A DNA stretch of 64,000 nt, from the NCBI GenBank assembly GCA_963281255.1, contig OY725490.1, positions 124,001 to 188,000 on the forward strand, read 5' to 3'. This DNA comes from Aphrocallistes beatrix. Its lineage: Eukaryota > Porifera > Hexactinellida > Sceptrulophora > Aphrocallistidae. How positions within the stretch are numbered: position 1 is the stretch's first letter; each line of letters opens with the position of its first letter. Below the pieces are notes generated by a model that was not told the origin of the DNA, did no database searches, and saw only the letters and a list, made by a program, of their open reading frames with translations. Positions 46,801 to 58,671 of the stretch are shown one piece after another. A program made the translations under genes and the position numbers.

Positions 46801-48380
46801 AATGCGCGCGCTATTTGATTGAAATTTGAAGTAATTATTTGTCAGAATTTCTACTTTTGCATTTGTTAGAATAATCCATTCATGTTGTGGTGTTGAGAAA
46901 CAAAACAAGAAATTGAGATGGTCGAGTGTATTGATCCATTTTCATCTCAAGTAAATATTATAATTTGCTAATATATGAGAAAACTCCTAAAATGTGCAAA
47001 CATATAAAAGCTCATTCTAACATATGTAAACAGTAGAAATTCTAACAAACGCATGCACCTCTTGAGGAAGTACATATATAACTAGTAGTATCACGCCAAT
47101 CAGATTTCGAGTTTAGTTTGACTATAATTCGAATGCCTAGTTTTATAATTCTCTACAAGTCAATTTGATTCCAGACCATTTCACAGGAGTTTGGATAATA
47201 TATGTTATATGTGCACAATTTCTGGCAGCGAATAATTAGTTCGTATCTGCATCCTGAAGGGTTCTAAATGCGAAATTATGTAAACTCGACCATTCGATTT
47301 CGCAGAACAAGTGGCAGTGCCAGGTTTTATTCTCTGAGGCCACACATGGGTGGCAATCCCTCGCGATGGATTCGCGAACTCTCACCTGCAAATCGAAAAT
47401 TATTTCCGATAATTGATCAATTGCACTGGTATTTGGAACAGTTTGTAATTTTAAACTTGATTCGGTTATTTTGAAATACTTTTCAGACCGACAGAATAAG
47501 TTCTGTTGGAGTATAGCAACACAGTTAAGGAACTAAAGTGTATCTGACTTACGAGCTTCAGCTGTCCTCTGAAGTAGTGTTGTTGGTAAAATAATATATA
47601 ATGGACCTGAGTAATCAGCAGAAAGGGTTACCTCGTACATGTTATAAGGAAACAGATCACACACTACGATTGACTGGTCTTTATTCGGGGATTGAAAACT
47701 AACTGTGTTTTCAGTATTGCGTACCTCTCTGGTGATAGTCTGAATACTATAATTCAAAGTACTACCACCTACAAGTGAAAGAAATGCTTCCCAAGTAATC
47801 CTCAGAGCTGTTGAGTTTACTGCAGTGACAATTGGAGCTTCAAACCGTACACCTAAAAAGAAAGTACGGATAATCTACCTAGAAATGAACTATATTACAT
47901 TGGTTATTATAGACCAAAAAGAGCAGCTACTAAGACATATGAAATTTGTTAGAAAATCAATTGACATCTTTGATAATGAACATATCTACATTGACCACCA
48001 TAAACCATAAAAGATTAGTACACAGGAATTTCTTTCATACGGACGGTAATAATGATAATTTATTTCTGAACTCCGTTTAACATTTAAATTTAACTAAATT
48101 ATAATCCAAATTCGTATTCTCCATATCTGAATTAGTCACTATAAAATATTCCAACTCAATTGTCCTCCCTCAAGTTTAAATATAGTATTCAAATTGTGTA
48201 CTAGAAACTTAGCCATACCAGCTGATGCTATCCGTGTCCAGTCCATCATGAACACCTAAAATTGGTTTAGAAATGTATTACATCTTAAAGTATGTATTTT
48301 TAGCAGAAAAATTAATGTTGTAATAATTAAAATGATTGATAACTCACAGTCCAGATTAAGAATAATTTAAGATACTCCAT
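43886..48380 (-). CDS. FN3 receptor gene 4: type I membrane protein, ten exons
   Basis: Minus-strand exons: 48380-48348, 48255-48219, 47852-47553, 46700-46383, 45917-45567, 45257-44949, 44880-44775, 44591-44282, 44218-44170, 44106-43886; 2034 nt, 677 aa, open throughout. Architecture as in genes 1 and 3. Exon 2 ends differently: the donor used by the other copies (GGTAAGT) reads GCTAAGT here, and a GTATGG a few bases upstream keeps phase 1, shortening the signal region by two residues. FN3-1 is distinct (VRFEAP; ITWEAFLSLVGG), FN3-2 has about nine changes against gene 3, FN3-3 and FN3-4 few. The tail ends [14 protein letters not shown], as in copy 2. Convergent with gene 3. Confidence 0.8.
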
Positions 48381-48435
48381 AAGGAATTTATCAAAAAATA
48401 ATATGAGAATTTATTGCATTCTCGAGCAAGCGAAT

Positions 48436-48443
48436 CCTTTATA
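48436..48443 (-). promoter_or_regulatory. TATA box of receptor gene 4
   Basis: TATAAAGG on the minus strand, 56 bp upstream of the ATG, followed by the shared ATTCGCTTGCTCGAG block. Confidence 0.5.
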
Positions 48444-49769
48444 AGAATATTAACCCTCTACGTATGTAACATTAATTATTCACTCTATATACAGGATTTT
48501 ATAAATAACACATTACATTTTAAAGTAATTTCTCCAATCCCAGTTTACCTTCGCAACAAGCATTTGAATATACATTAATGCTATCGTTTCATGTATCAAT
48601 CAATTTACAATTATGCTATAGCTACAATGCGATGATTAAAACTTGAGTTCAACACTCTAGAATGCGATCAGTTTGAATATGATCTGCAGTTGCAAAGTGA
48701 ACTTTGCGGATATGTACAATATGGAAACATAATTATAAGACAATAATTAGGACAAGTCAGTTTCAAACTATGTAGTAACCATTTCTGCAGTTGCTTGTGT
48801 TGTGAAATATCTGGTGTTGTGTCTATGTTATTCAGAGGGAAGCAGAAACTCATAGGTCGAGCACTTATTTGTTCCTTCACTATGTCACTATACTTCAATA
48901 CTGGGGCGAAGGAAGTGGATGCATTCTGATATTAAATTCGTGTTCTACGCATTTGAATTATCCAGGTGGCGAAATTAAATCCAGGTGGAAAAACTGTGGC
49001 GAAAGAAGTGGGGGCATAGTGGAAGATGCGGGAAATGAGTGGTGTTTTGGATCTGGAGCAGAGATGAGTTATGTGAAAAGAGCAGATTAGAACATCTCTC
49101 CTAGATTCTCTTGAGGCATGTCAAATTATAAAGTCTAGCTAGAACGTTAAGAACGGCTGTCACATAATATGATGCATATTTACCTCCAAATAAAGGATAA
49201 ATTTAGTGAAAATAATTGCTCATTCGGGACAAAAAAACAGCAACATATAAGATATTAAAATGTTCCTGAGTAGGAATGCACTCCTTTATGTGCGATTCAA
49301 GCAACAAACACACATCCTGCTAGACCGAATATTCTGAGTTTACATAAATACTTTTAGAGCACTCAGATTAGGTTGAGGACTATCTCTCTGTTTGCGACTT
49401 GCTTGTCCAATTCCTCAAGGAACCAAGTTGCAAACGGTAAAAGAGGCAGTAAATATTTTTGCGAGGAATTAACTTTAGTGCGCTGACTACAATCCTAGGA
49501 TCGACAGGAAATTTGCATTATGGTTAATAGGAGGGTCTTAAATTGTGAAAGATATCTCTAAATCGTATCCAACACAAAAGGTTATTAACTGATGCACTAA
49601 TGATAGAACAAGGCTGGATTCGGCTAACGGTTAAGAAAATCGTAGATCGACTAGCCGATCTGCTTTATTTTCTAAATATTTGCACTAATTTTATTGTTTT
49701 TTGACAGAGATTCATGAATATTACTCCTAAAAAATTAATAATACATTATTGTTCCTATTTTTAATCATA
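48444..49769. other. Upstream region of receptor gene 4
   Basis: 48,444-49,140 is the inverted partner of 22,560-23,200. 49,268-49,600 is a dispersed repeat (marker AGGAATGCACTCCTTT) also at 52,475-52,806, with a related stretch in receptor intron 4 (marker AAAGAGGCAGTAAA). No gene. Confidence 0.5.
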
Positions 49770-50262
49770 CAAGCGCGCTTCGCTTGCTTGCGCTGCGCGG
49801 CTGGCGGACACTTCGTGTCCGCCGGAGGCTCCCTTCGGTCACCTGGAGGTGACATTGGTTAATTAAACGGGATATATCATCTCTAAATATGTACATCTTA
49901 GTTTTAAAATCGATATCACTCGAAAAAACACCAAATTTGTCAATTTTTAAAATTTTGATGAGTAATGATGACGTCATAGCAATGTGATGAGTCATCATTT
50001 TTTAATGATAGTTGCATCATATGTGAGGTATGTTAGTATACAGATTCTATTAAAATTTCAGCCTTCTATCTCCTATAATGGCTGAGTTATGCCTGAATTA
50101 CTGTGTTGCTTAACTTTTAAAAATGTGACAATGACGTCATAATTCCATGATGAGTCGACATTTTGCTCTGAACTCAGAACTTACTGGAGCCATAGCCAAA
50201 AGACTCCCACATGCCAAAAATCAGCCTTCTGCGCCCGGCAGTTTCTTCAATCAATTCGTTAC

Positions 50263-50307
<45 letters not shown>

Positions 50308-50329
50308 AATCGAGTTTTAATAGTAAGGA
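49770..50329 (-). mobile_element. Helitron-like element, subfamily 3, complete
   Basis: Minus-strand start TCCTTACTATTAAAACTCG, long (TA)n run, end GCGCGCTTG; A and T flank it. Close relative of 30135-30702. Confidence 0.7.
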
Positions 50330-51569
50330 TATGTAGTATATTTCGAGATAACTGAAAATTATTAAATTAATCACTAGCAGGTTAAATATTTGTCTAAAAA
50401 TTCATATTTCAGCCAATTAATATGACATCGGTTAACCGGTTAACCGCCCTAGAGGAAACCAAAATAACCGAGCCCTAAAATCGGTTAACCAACCCCAGCC
50501 CTGGATAGAATTTATAAATTGGATTATTCGTAACTCAATGAAGTTCATTGAATGAACACATACAAGTCAAAAATAACTTGGCCCCAATAAGTGAAACTAA
50601 ATCTCACGATTCAGCGGACAATCTCAGAATTCGAAGATACAAAACCATCCATGGTTATGCAGTATAAGATTCTCACGGATCCACGTTCTCTCGAATATAC
50701 GCAACAGGGTCATTTCAGAAAAGTATATTATAAGTAATAGAAGATACTAACTTTCAACAAATCTTATATATTAAAACGCTAGAATTTTATTTTTGTGTTT
50801 GTCCGAATTGATTGAAGAATTGGCAAGTCGTAGAGATACGAAAATTGGCGTGAGCAATCTACGTATGTAACATTAATTCTTCACTCCATTTATAGGATTC
50901 TATTAATAACACTATACATTTTAGAGCAATTTCTCTCATCCAGTTTACCTTCGCAAGGAGCATTTGGAAGTGCATTAATGCTATCGTTTCATGTAACAAT
51001 CAATTTACAATTATGCTATAGCTACAATGCGATGATTAAAACTTGAGTTTAACACTCTAGAATGCAATCAGTTTGAATATGATCTGCAGTTGCAAACGAG
51101 TGAACTTTGCGGATATGTACAATATGGAAACATAATTATAAGACAATGATTAGGACAAGTCAGTTTCAAACTATGTAGTCTAACCATCTCTGCAGTAACT
51201 CGAGTAGTGAAATATCTGGTGTTGTGTCTATGTTATCAGAGGACAGCAGAAGTTCATAGGTCGAGCACTTATTAGTTCCTTCACTATGTCACTATACTTC
51301 AATACTGGGGCGAAGGAAGGTGATGCAGGGTGGAAGATGCGGGAAATGAGTGGTGTTTTGGATCTGGAGCAGAGATGAGTGATGTGAAAAGAGCAGATTA
51401 GATCATCTCTCCTAGATTCTCCTGGGTCATGTCAAATTAAGTTGAGCTCGAACGTCAAAAATGGCTGTCACATAATACGGTGCATATTTACCTCCAAATA
51501 AAGGATAAATATAGTGAAAATAATTGCTCATTCGAGACAAAAAAACACCTGTCGATCCATGTAAACATA
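50330..51569. other. Orphan receptor-promoter segment and Helitron 5' end
   Basis: 50,762-50,850 is a Helitron 5' terminus. It is followed at 50,860-51,440 by another copy of the receptor upstream region that stops short of the TATA box and exon 1. No receptor exon follows it. Confidence 0.55.
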
Positions 51570-52335
51570 TCTTACATATTAAAATGCTAAGATTTTTTGT
51601 GTGTTTGTTGTGTTTGTCCGAATTGGAGAAGATTGGGAAGTCATAGAGATGTGAAAATTGGCATGTAGGTGTCAAATGATATAACTACGATTAAATTCTA
51701 AGATCTAAGCGAAATTTTCACTCCTCTGAAAAAAATGGAAAACCATTTTTAACACCTTTTCTATACAAAATAAATGACTACACTATCATAATAGAAACAA
51801 TTGTACGACACTACAATAGATCGTCATTGTTATTAATACTTCAAAGCCACAATTTATGTTTGATATCTTAGATGTATCATAATGTATAGTAATAAAAAAG
51901 ATTATGTGCACATTTTCACACCTTTAGATACATATTTTCACACCATTTGGCGAATTTTGAAGAATATGCTAGAGACTAGCTTCCAACGGGTGACATGGGG
52001 TTTTTAAGGGTGTAGAGTTCGAATATCATATTTTCAGATCGATATGATAAATTAATTGTTTACTTTTGTTTACAATAGATACATAAGTAAACAAATTACA
52101 AAAATATGCTAGAGACTAGCTTCCAACGGTTGACATGGGGGTTTTAGTACTGTAGATTTCAAATATTATATTTTAGGATCCATTGTTCGTTGACCTTTGT
52201 TTATAATGCATATTTATATATAAAGGAAAACAACTTCCCAAAATAGGTTAGATTGAGTAACTCAAGCGCGCACAGGGCGACTCTGCGGACACGCAGTGTC
52301 TGCAAGCCGCACAGTGCAAGCAAGTGAAGTGCGTG
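51570..52335 (+). mobile_element. Helitron-like element, subfamily 1, complete
   Basis: Starts TCTTACATATTAAAATGC; the 3' hairpin is mutated (CAAGTGAAGTGCGTG). It has two tandem copies of the 130-bp unit (marker ATGCTAGAGACTAGCTTCCA at 51,966 and 52,107). Confidence 0.65.
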
Positions 52336-53037
52336 TAAGATATACAAAATGTTCATGGGCAGACTTGACTTTAGGACGCTCGCTTTCTGTCCGCCTAAAA
52401 AAATATATTTAAAGTTTCCCCACTCCGAAGCCCACCCTCTGCTTCAATATAGCATATTTTCTCAGCCTAGACAGCGTTAGTAGGAATGCACTCCTTTCTG
52501 TGCGAACCAAACAACAAACACACAATCCTGCAAAATCAAGTGGCCTGAGTTAACATAAATACTTTTAAAGTACTCAGATTATATTGGGGATTATCTCTGT
52601 TTGGGACTTGTTTATCCAATTCCTCGAGGAACCAAGTTGCAAACGGTAAAAGAGGCAGTAAATATTTTCGCGAGGAATTAACTTTAGTGCAATCCTAGGA
52701 TCGACAGGAAATTTGTATTAAGATTAATAGGAAGGTCCAAAATTGCGAAAAATATCTCTAAATTGTATCCAACACAAAAGGTTAAAAACTGATGCACTAA
52801 TGGTTAGATGTGGTTAATATTTTTAGTGCAGCTCCTAGTATGGGAGATGTCTTATGTCATGAACGGCGTGCGACGTCTGTCTGTTGACTCCTGGAAATTC
52901 TATTGGACCAAATAGCACCAAATATGGACCGTATATTCTTTATATGGTGGAGATTTGAACTGGGTCCAAATTATGAAATATTTTAACACCTTTCCACACA
53001 AGGTGTCAAAATGTGTTAACCAATCAGTATCCAGGGA
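52336..53037. other. Repeat debris
   Basis: A Helitron 5'-type segment (inverted GACATAAGACATCTCC relative near 52,850) and the 49,268-type dispersed repeat. No gene. Confidence 0.45.
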
Positions 53038-53673
53038 TATATTAAAACACTAGAATATTATTTTGTTTGTTTGTCCGAATTGATTGAAGAATTGGCAAAT
53101 CGTAGAGATACGAAAATTAGCGTGTAGGTGTCAAATGATGAATCTACGATTTAGTTCGAAGATCTGAGCGAAATTTTCACACCTCTACAAAAAAATGTAA
53201 AACAAATTTTCACACCTCTACAAAAAAATGTATTACAAATTTTCACACCTTTTCTATACAATACTATGTACGGCTTCACTCTAACAATAGAGATCATTGT
53301 ACGACACTACAGTAGGCTGTCATTGTTATTAATACTTCAAAGCAAGATGTCTCAATTATAATATAGTTATAGCAATAAAAAGGTTTGTGTATATTTTCAC
53401 ACCTTGATATATGTGCATATTTTAATACCATTTGATGAATTTTGAGAGACTAACTTCCAACGGTTGACATGAGGATTTCAGCTGGGGTATAGATTTCCAA
53501 TACCACATTCTTTAAGCTATATGATATACTATTGTTAACTTTTTTCACAATATTTATGTAAAATAAACAAAATTCCAAAATAGGCTAGATTGTGTAACTC
53601 CAGGCGCCCGCAGGGAGACTCTACGGACACAGTGTCCGCAAGCCGCGCAGCGTAAGCAAGCGAAGCGCGCTTG
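53038..53673 (+). mobile_element. Helitron-like element, subfamily 1, 5' end worn
   Basis: ATATTAAAACACTAG start without the initial TC; end GAAGCGCGCTTG. The right flank (CTATTGTTAAG) is the inverted partner of the flank of 21329-21946. Confidence 0.6.
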
Positions 53674-54118
53674 CTATTGTTAAGTCCCAACCAAATCTTA
53701 CCGGAGCCTACGTGTTACGGTTATCCCATACCTCACAACACCATCCTTAAAAGTGTGACAGATATGACTGCCATCGCTGCCACATCTCCTACTCCACTGA
53801 CCTAGGATATCTAGTGCCTGGTCCAAATTCCCATCCCTTACTGAAGACTTATTCTTCCGTTGTCATAGTGCCAAGTGTCCTCTTCAATTTTGCCCTCCGA
53901 TTGTGATCCTAGGATCAGATGTCCCTCGAGCTTGTGCCACTAGGGTGAGTTGACCGGAGGAGACCTTACCCCGGGAGACCGCTGGCACCCTGACACCGGG
54001 ATGGGACGGGACGGATAATATGCCTAATTTCTATCCACCCCCGGAAATTTAGTTTCTAGATTTTTCGAGACGGTCATGTCCTAGAAATTATTCATTACTA
54101 TAAGTTGGAAAAATATTT
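53674..54118. other. 3' flank of C2
   Basis: Inverted partner of 20,849-21,328, including the CCCGTCCCG-type MITE remnant. No gene. Confidence 0.55.
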
Positions 54119-54632
54119 TTATGGAGTATAAAATATATGCATACTATAGTCAGAATATTGAGAAACCACTAATAACTTTCGATTGTCAATTAAGGTAATT
54201 CCGTGAGGTGAACGAAACATCTCAACTTGACTGTCCATGATTCCTAACTTGTCGAGGAGTCTACCTTCACTTGAGATTATTAGGATTTGCTGGCCCCAGT
54301 TATCACTGATGATCATATTCTCGTCAGGGCTCAGAAGGAAAAATAGTGTTTTCAAAGCCTGCATTCCATTCCCACATGTTATTAAGGAGCGTAATATATC
54401 TCCGTTGTACGAAAATATATGAACGCAGAAAGACTCTTGATAGCAGAGAACATATATTTCATTTATTGTCAGCTTTACATCACAAGGTTTCTTCATAGGG
54501 TGGAGTGAGATTTGTCGCAAGTAATTTAGCTGGCCGTCAAGGACTTGGATCCGATCGTTATCTCGATCAGTTACGAAGACATCTCCATTCGCAGACGTAG
54601 TTAGCCCTCTAGGTTCATTGAACTTTAATCTA
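54119..54632 (-). pseudogene. NHL-repeat gene, subfamily C (C2), 5'-deleted
   Basis: The C-terminal 55 per cent of a C gene on the minus strand, open from the homology border at about 54,632 to the stop at 54119. Motifs NDRIQVLDG, KPCDVKLTINEIYVLC, MIISDNWGQQILI and SPHGITLIDNRKL are nearly identical to C1. The border joins coding sequence directly to DNA that in C1 lies about 120 bp before the ATG, so about 500 bp with the promoter-proximal region, start codon and first blades was deleted. No usable start for a full propeller. Confidence 0.82.
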
Positions 54633-55256
54633 GTGTATATAAATAGGCATAGATGAAATCATCTCTATCTTCCTGGTGCAAAGATCACTTCATCTAATTC
54701 GGAGGTTATAACAAAATGAGATTATTGTTTCAGAGATACTGCACATCTTCAAGACTCACTAGAATCATGTGGCGCCATAATTCAATACAATCTTTTACCT
54801 AATTATTCCTAATCCAATAGAATCAGCTTGGATCTTCCAAGGAAGCATCTCGAACCTGACTTCGTCATTAATGCAGAGTATATTAAAATGTGCACTAAGT
54901 TGTAGTCGTAAACTAAGCTAAAATAAAATCGTATGACCATATAAGGACATTATAGTCAAAATAGAGTGCAATGCAGACAATGCAATGCAGAAATTAGATG
55001 ACCATATATGGACATGTAGTCGAAATCGGGTGCAATGCAGACAATCTGGAGTGGATCTTCAGGAAAAATCAGAAGTACGCGTAGGACTCGCATTAGTTTC
55101 TGACTTTCAGTACATGCAATAAGGAATTTTTTATACTAGGAGCTGCAATATAATTATACTATTTTCACACCATAGTATATTATTAATCACATATAATAAC
55201 TACCAATGAGAACCATGAAATATATGATAGCATTAGAAATACAAAGTGCAAGGTCT
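54633..55256. other. Spacer between C2 and B3
   Basis: 54,633-54,900 is the upstream region of a C gene (partner of 19,590-19,834) and contains the empty site of the foldback MITE. 54,940-55,060 holds a short tandem duplication around CAATGCAGACAAT. No gene. Confidence 0.5.
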
Positions 55257-56150
55257 TTAATGACAAAATATTTGTAAACTAAAGTTTATATTTTGAGAGA
55301 TGACCACTAGTTTGAGATTGTTGATGAGTGTTATTCCTTTCGGAGACTGCATCACTCCGACCTCACTCCCTACCCCTCCCAGCTGATTGAGGAGCTCTCC
55401 CCCACTCGAGAATATTTGGACTTGGCTAGTCCACCAATCACTGATGATTATATTCCCATCAGCGGTCAGACAGAAGAAGAGCGGACACACAACCTGCATT
55501 CCAATGCCACGCGTTACTAAGGAGCGTAATTTGTGCCCAGTGAGAGAGAACACGTGTAGACAAGGAGAATCAGGGAGACAGAGAACGTAGATTTCATTCG
55601 CTGTCAGTTTCACATCACAAGGCTCTCGGATGGAGTGGTGTGAGATTTGTCGCAGGTAATTTAAGTTTCCATCAAATATTTGGATTCGATGGTTATTGCG
55701 ATCAGAAACGAAAAGGTCGCCATCTCCAGACGAAGTGAGCTGTCTAGGTTCATTGAACTTTCCTTTTCCAGAACCTTTACCTCCCTTGCTAGCCACAAAA
55801 CAGACCTCTGATGCAACCTTGAAGTGGAGTATGAGGTGGTTAATAGTGTCCGTGACATAGACGTTGTCTCCATAGATCGCAATACCCCATGGATACTCCA
55901 TCTGTTCATGTGAGAACGTGTCCGTGAACTCACCGGTCTCAGAGAATATTGATACACGTGCAAAATCAAACCAACCCTCTACGACAAAGATCTTATTTGT
56001 GTTAGAATCGAAAGTGACAGCTCTTGGCAACCAGAGACATCCAGGCTTCTGTCCCGTTTTGGCTACAGTTGTCAGATGGTTGAAGCAATGACTGGAATGA
56101 ATCTCTACGGGATCTGGCATGTGAAGAGGTTCATCGATTTGAGATGTCAT
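55257..56150 (-). CDS. NHL-repeat beta-propeller protein, subfamily B (B3), intact
   Basis: Intronless, 297 aa on the minus strand, ATG 56150-56148. Differs from B1 at a small number of residues (for example QIDEPLHMPDPVE near the start, EVCFVASKGG at about 120, SSGDGDLFVSD). All six blades are present, with NNHRIQIFDG in the third. It shows what the 17-bp gap removed from B2. Upstream, the B-type 5' flank with TATATATAGAG is kept to about 56,280, then shortened relative to B1. Soluble propeller, partner unknown. Confidence 0.87.
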   Translation of the reverse strand: MTSQIDEPLHMPDPVEIHSSHCFNHLTTVAKTGQKPGCLWLPRAVTFDSNTNKIFVVEGWFDFARVSIFSETGEFTDTFSHEQMEYPWGIAIYGDNVYVTDTINHLILHFKVASEVCFVASKGGKGSGKGKFNEPRQLTSSGDGDLFVSDRNNHRIQIFDGNLNYLRQISHHSIREPCDVKLTANEIYVLCLPDSPCLHVFSLTGHKLRSLVTRGIGMQVVCPLFFCLTADGNIIISDWWTSQVQIFSSGGELLNQLGGVGSEVGVMQSPKGITLINNLKLVVISQNINFSLQIFCH

Positions 56151-56746
56151 TTTCTCTCTGGATTATTCAAACTTTTGATGATGAGAATCACTAGTTTGTA
56201 TATTTTGAAGTATTATTCTGTCTTATATATAGAGTGGCAGTTGATGCAATCTATTAGGACCGTCCTACACAAGTGATGACATTGACGAAAAGAGTTCCAT
56301 ACTCAGAAATCTCAAAGCTAATTGACTAATTGTTTCGATTGCAATTCAGTCATTCATCCTAGCGTAAGCACATTATTATTATCCAGTAATCACTTTAAGC
56401 GACTACCTCGTTATTAACAATGTCTATTGAATATAGACAATCGAGAATGGGAAGTAAGGACAGATGTATTTCTGATTTTTAAAAGCTAATTATAAATATA
56501 ATGAGCTAAGAAGACCTAACACCAGAGCTATAATGAATTAATCTAATTAGCAATTACACCATAATTGCATTCACCTAATTTATCATTATTCTCGTCATAT
56601 AAGATGTCTCTCTATCATTTAGTGCTTACTCTTAGGCTAAACAGCATTAGATTTGTGCTGACCTGTTTATTGAGTGTGTTCTGCAAGGATACATATCTAT
56701 TCAGAACGTATCTTGGAAGGTACAAAATAAACTGCATTTATATCAG
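56151..56746. other. Upstream region of B3
   Basis: Inverted partner of 10,418-11,545 with about 600 bp missing around 56,480. No gene supported. Confidence 0.45.
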
Positions 56747-57065
56747 AATACTTATCTAGCGCAGTGCGACAATGTCGCTGACTATTGCGATAGTCACGCA
56801 GCGTTTCCAGTGGAGAATGCTACCATTTCAGACCGATTTAGCAGCATTTTGGGTTGGAGATATGACTCTCAGGTTGTCGAGTGGGCATTTACTAAGGTCG
56901 ATGTCGCGGTTTTTAGGCGAGAAAATAGAGCTTAAAAACCACTGATCTCAGGAATTTTTGAGCTAGCTTCATTGTAACCAGAGTAACTCTAGCGAAACTA
57001 TCGCTAGAGTCAGCGACATTGTCGCTAGAGTTAGCGACATTGTCGCTTAGCGCCATATAAGTATT
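56747..57065. mobile_element. TIR element with AATACTTATATGG-like ends, third copy
   Basis: Inverted partner of 10121-10417, with an extra AGAGTTAGCGACATTGTCGC repeat near its right end. Confidence 0.55.
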
Positions 57066-57532
57066 TTGGGATGCAAATAGAATAAATTGTCCAGATTCTA
57101 TTTGCTTTCTCAGAAAATCAATTGTTTGTATGTCATCTTCTTATTTTCTGATTTATTTCCTATTATTGGATTGATATTTTACTCTTTAACTTTCTTACAA
57201 TTAGTGAAATTTCATTGATTTATGCAATTTTCAACGCTGTTATTATTTTCATTCTTGTTCCCTGTTTTAGTATTTTCTTATTTACATTTACAATTTGCTT
57301 TTTTTTTCATTCCATCGGCCTTTATTAATAATTTCATATTGTGAGTGTTATTATTTTCAATCAGCATTTTATTTCATGTTCTAACTGATCGATAGAATTA
57401 TACAGCCATTAGCAAACATGTAAGAACTGTCACGTAATATATGAACGATCGAAATATTTGGAGATTCTCTGAAATGATTGATCTCCCCTAGGTATTCAAA
57501 TTATCATTTTCCTCTGATAATGAATCAATATA
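57066..57532. other. AT-rich spacer
   Basis: Inverted partner of about 9,660-10,120. Nothing else seen. Confidence 0.5.
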
Positions 57533-58008
57533 CACCAACCAGACAAAAGTATTTCAACACTTGATTCTTTCCCATACAAATAATGCTAAAATGGGTCTAT
57601 TCATAAAGAGGGTTAGTTCTAAACGGTATGGGATACAGCTAATCGGATTCCAGATTCGAATAATACGCATTCAAATTAGTCACAGGTTAATTTTTCTAAT
57701 TAATCATTCATTCCTAACTTTTTGTAATTATCAATCAGTGCCACCTTATGCCACATACACCCATTTTGACCACTATACATGATGGCAATGAATTACCTAT
57801 TTACTCAGGCTGATAAGATTGTGAGGTGAGTTGAGTAATTTATTAGTTATGTTCAACTATGACTAATTCGAATGTGTAGATTTCGAATCTGAAGTCAGAT
57901 TTTTAGTATCTCTTTGAATTTGAACGTATTGCCATTCATGAAAAATCCGATTTAGCATTATTTGTATGGGAAAGAATCAAGTGTTGAAATATTTTTGTCC
58001 GTTTGGTG
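57533..58008. mobile_element. Tc1-like MITE, complete
   Basis: Ends CACCAACCAGACAAAAGT and, inverted, CACCAAACGGACAAAAAT; TA on both sides; partially self-complementary. Only its right end survives at the matching place in the left arm (9,640-9,662). Confidence 0.75.
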
Positions 58009-58010
58009 TA

Positions 58011-58265
58011 CAAGTGCACTTCGCTTGCTTGTGCTGCGCGGCTGGCGGGCACTTTGTGTCAGCCTGAGTCGCCCTTTTGCCGCCCAAGCTTACATTAATT
58101 AATTATAAAGTAGATAACATCTCTAAATACATATGTCATAATATGATAAACAATATCACCTGAAAAATCATCAAATTTGTCAATTTTTGATGTACGTCAC
58201 ACGTCACAACAGAGTAATGAGTCATTATTTTTGAAGAATATCGAAAAAACATTCTATTAAATTTT
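58011..58265 (-). mobile_element. Helitron-like 3' fragment
   Basis: Starts CAAGTGCACTTCGCTTGC directly after the MITE's TA and continues with subfamily 3 interior. The 5' end is missing. The inverted partner is at about 15,130-15,351. Confidence 0.5.
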
Positions 58266-58267
58266 AG

Positions 58268-58445
58268 CGTTGCTAGAATAAGACATAATTCGAAGTAGGA
58301 ATAAGACCTAAAATGTCACATAATACCCATCTTACGTAGCAATAAAAATGCCACTTTAACACTCAATTGAACACTAAAATGCTCACTTTCTCTCTCCCTC
58401 TATTTGGTCTTATTCTTACTTCAATTTTTGGTTTTATTCCGATTC
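58268..58445. repeat. GAATAAGACC-type element, short form
   Basis: Counterpart of 8868-9160 with fewer internal repeats. Confidence 0.55.
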
Positions 58446-58671
58446 TCCATATTAGGCCGCAAATGTTTTAGCTTAATCATCTTCTACCGCATTCCAAGTC
58501 GAAAGTCTGCAAGTTAGTATTGAGCATTATATATATAGTAGCTATGTTCTATACTAATTATAAGCAGTTATACTTGTGCTTATATATAATTGCTACATAG
58601 TTCTTTAGTAGAATCAATTTAGTACACCACAGACCATAGGCATAGTAGATTTAAAGTTAATTATACTAGAG

